A DNA stretch of 64,000 nt, from assembly GCF_000003195.3 (NCBI RefSeq), contig NC_012870.2:3092501-3156500 (forward strand). Reading direction: 5' to 3'. The translations under genes were made by a program, and so were the position numbers. A model generated the notes under the pieces. It was not told the DNA's origin. It saw only the letters and a program-made list of their open reading frames with translations, and made no database searches. Shown piece after piece: positions 61,900 to 64,000 of the stretch (position 1 is its first letter; every line of letters begins with the position of its first letter). The stretch is from Sorghum bicolor. Its lineage: Eukaryota > Streptophyta > Magnoliopsida > Poales > Poaceae.

Positions 61900-64000
61900 T
61901 TATGATTCAAGGTATACATCGTTTTCATAGCACGGACATTTGAATTTTCCTCTTTTAATAGAAACATTAGGACAATCTGCATGTGGTTCACCATCAGCCT
62001 AAAAGTAGAGTTATACAGGCTATGTTAGAATCCCCCGGGTAATCTGGTCTTGTTGAATAATAAGCATGTAATCTGACATCATTCTTGACAAAATTTACAT
62101 ACTTGTGTGGGGGCTGGGGCGGATCAAACCCATTTTGTCTGCAATATCCAACTTGTTTTTGGCATATTCATAATAGGTCTTGAGCCTTAGAACCTGCAAA
62201 TGAATTTAGCTTCCAGATAAGCGAAGTCAAGCGAATATTTGGAAAACATTAAAAACCAGAATAAAGGTACATCTATCTAAAATCTAAAATCTCAAAAGAA
62301 AAAAAGAATCAACTAACAAGTTTTCTGACAGCCTCCACGATCAACCAATAAGCTTCACCTTCTTCAAGCTACATACAGACAAGAATTCCCTTAGTGCAAA
62401 GAAAAATTCCAGTTGGACACTGATCTCCAAGACAAAAGTACCTTACATTTTTATCTATGGCATCCACACATGTTTTATACTGGAGAGAAAATTTGAAAGA
62501 ATTAGGCACTGGGGATAGGACAGAGAATAAATTTCAATATATAAGCGAATGACACCTGTGAACAAGGGCAACTTAGACTTACATTATCCCTTTCTAGCTC
62601 AGCTTGCAATATCCAACACATTAATATGTCGAGGAGATAGGATTATTACACTTGTGAAATCAATAAGTAACATCGAATAAATTTGGGGGTAATCTGCTTT
62701 AATCTTCGCTGCGTGATAGAAGGTCACACGGTCCACTATCCTCCACTAAACAAAAAATAAATGAAACCACTTTAGGGTGTGAAGACTGAGATAGCATCGA
62801 ACACATTAAACAAGCCTATTAACCACAAGAGAATTTTAGGGGCTGTGTACCTCTTGCCGTGTGAGTTTGTGGCAATGTTGAAGCCACTGCATGTAACAAA
62901 AAGGTTATCAAAACAAAATTGACATATGACCAGAAGTGCGTAATCAATAACATCGCTTATACCTTGGTTTTATCAAATAGCTTTTCCCACAAGCAGACAA
63001 ATTGTTGATCACTCTCAAGTGTACTAAAGGCATTGTAATAATGAGACCAGTCGTGGTAATCCTGCACGAAGAATTTTTTTTAAACAATTACACATTTTGT
63101 TTCGTCACTACTGATAGCACAAGTGGTGGGCACCAAAGACATGGGGAAAAGAAGTAAATCCGGTGCCAACTTATAACTGCTGGGTGTAATTTATTTCTGG
63201 ATGTCCCACTCCCACTGCATTACCTCTGTCAATTCTGCATTGACAGGGAGACAACTTACGACGACAGCCCTTGCAAAGAGCCACATAGACAAGGCACCAC
63301 TCCATTTCAAAGCCTTGAGCCAATATAAATGATCCAGAGCAACACAGACTGTTTAATGTGGCTCCAAACAGAATGCATCTCGAACTAAAAATGCGGTGAC
63401 GTGGGCTTAGCAGCAAGAATGGATCTGAGAAATAAGTGTTACATACATAACTTTCGACGGGAATGAGACGCTGGTAGTCCTGGAATCCAGAAATCTTGAA
63501 GCGTTCGACGTCGAACATCCACTTGGGAGGATGCTCGTAAGGTCGGAAAGGCCCATCTTGTTCGAGAATGGACAGCAACTGTGCATCGTTCAGCCCAGCT
63601 CCCTTTGATATATCGGCAAAAGCAAGGCAAGACAAGGCATAAGAAACAGATGCAAGTGCGGAAAGCAGAATTGTACACATCCGGTATACTATATGTTTAT
63701 TACCTTGTGAGCTCTGATGTGACATATGGCGAGGCGTTTTCGGAGTTCTTCAGTCTGTTGGTCATCATTTAAAATCCAAAAGTCATCATCTAAGTTAGGA
63801 AGGCCGCGGTACTTTTGAAAGGAATCGACTTCCTCCTTGACATCAGCATAGGTCCAATCAAAGCCTTCGACCTGCTTCCAATCAAAGCCTTCAACTCCTT
63901 GTTCTGGTGTGCTGATCACAGGAGCAGTCATGTCGACACCCTCAGAAGTAGGTGCGCATTGGACCTTTGCCTTCTTCGTACCCGTCCATGCGCCTGTTTT
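61900..64000 (-). CDS. Unrecognised multi-exon gene, 5' end outside window
   Basis: I do not recognise the family. Exons that keep frame: 64000..63704 (partial, continues off the edge), 63602..63447, 63061..62963, 62886..62851, 62745..~62652, then probably ~62602..62583, 62479..62447, 62368..62318, 62193..62103 and 61976..61900. The visible protein starts with a Lys-rich piece and a doubled EGFDW unit, then an acidic, aromatic-rich sequence (LPNLDDDFWILNDDQQTEEL, PFRPYEHPPKWMFDVERF, YHDWSHYYNAFSTLES, WEKLFDKTKWLQHCHKL). It ends with a Cys-containing tail (GKFKCPCYENDVYLES). The first four joins are clean GT-AG phase 0; the region 62652-62583 needs a very short intron and a 20 nt exon and may be modelled wrongly, and the last exon start is a guess. 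No domain assignment is offered. Confidence 0.6.

Overview
The window looks like nuclear DNA from a panicoid grass, most likely Sorghum or a close Andropogoneae relative. The reasons are long genes with many introns, GC-rich first exons, and at least a dozen copies of the GGCCTTGTTTAGTTC Tourist-type MITE that crowds sorghum gene space. The species call is inference. There are no prokaryotic features, and I saw no rRNA, tRNA or CRISPR array.

Layout: a bHLH transcription factor (minus, 1.4-2.7 kb); the AP-1 clathrin adaptor sigma subunit (minus, 4.2-6.1 kb); a tandem-BRCT DNA-repair-type protein (minus, 8.4-19.6 kb) whose eighth intron holds an intact 5.3 kb Ty3-gypsy chromovirus; the magnesium-chelatase D subunit CHLD (minus, 20.9-30.2 kb, 15 exons) with a 2 kb non-autonomous LTR element in intron 9 and a long-TIR DNA transposon in intron 8; 3.9 kb of MITEs and a Helitron; an SDP1-type triacylglycerol lipase (plus, 34.1-37.3 kb) converging on an ABA2-like short-chain dehydrogenase (minus, 37.8-39.2 kb); a transposon-rich stretch (39.6-50 kb) with a truncated DUF1668-like gene; the mitochondrial Rho GTPase MIRO (plus, 50.2-56.7 kb, 14 exons); a MITE-rich stretch; and an unrecognised multi-exon gene that runs off the right edge (minus, 61.9-64 kb).

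I built gene models by hand from reading-frame continuity, splice consensus and recalled family proteins. Internal consistency is good: joined exons keep frame and give 161 aa (AP-1 sigma), 755 aa (CHLD), 647 aa (MIRO), 841 aa (SDP1-like), 282 aa (SDR) and about 999 aa (BRCT). The genes are unrelated in function and do not form a cluster or operon: chlorophyll synthesis, vesicle traffic, lipid mobilisation, mitochondrial dynamics and DNA repair simply lie side by side.

The most interesting content is mobile DNA. Two LTR elements have one base difference each between their LTRs, so both are very recent. A hAT-type MITE full of AAACGG motifs (the Ac transposase binding hexamer) jumped into one LTR after that integration. 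Two Helitrons share termini, and one leaves an exactly readable empty site. A 1.8 kb palindrome at 46.2-48.0 kb carries a Helitron in one arm and Tourist elements in the other. On the gene side the notable points are a GC-AG intron in the bHLH gene, an AP-1 sigma first exon whose only codon is ATG, and a 52 bp tandem duplication that doubles a 3' splice site in the BRCT gene. I did not find a clearly new multi-gene system.
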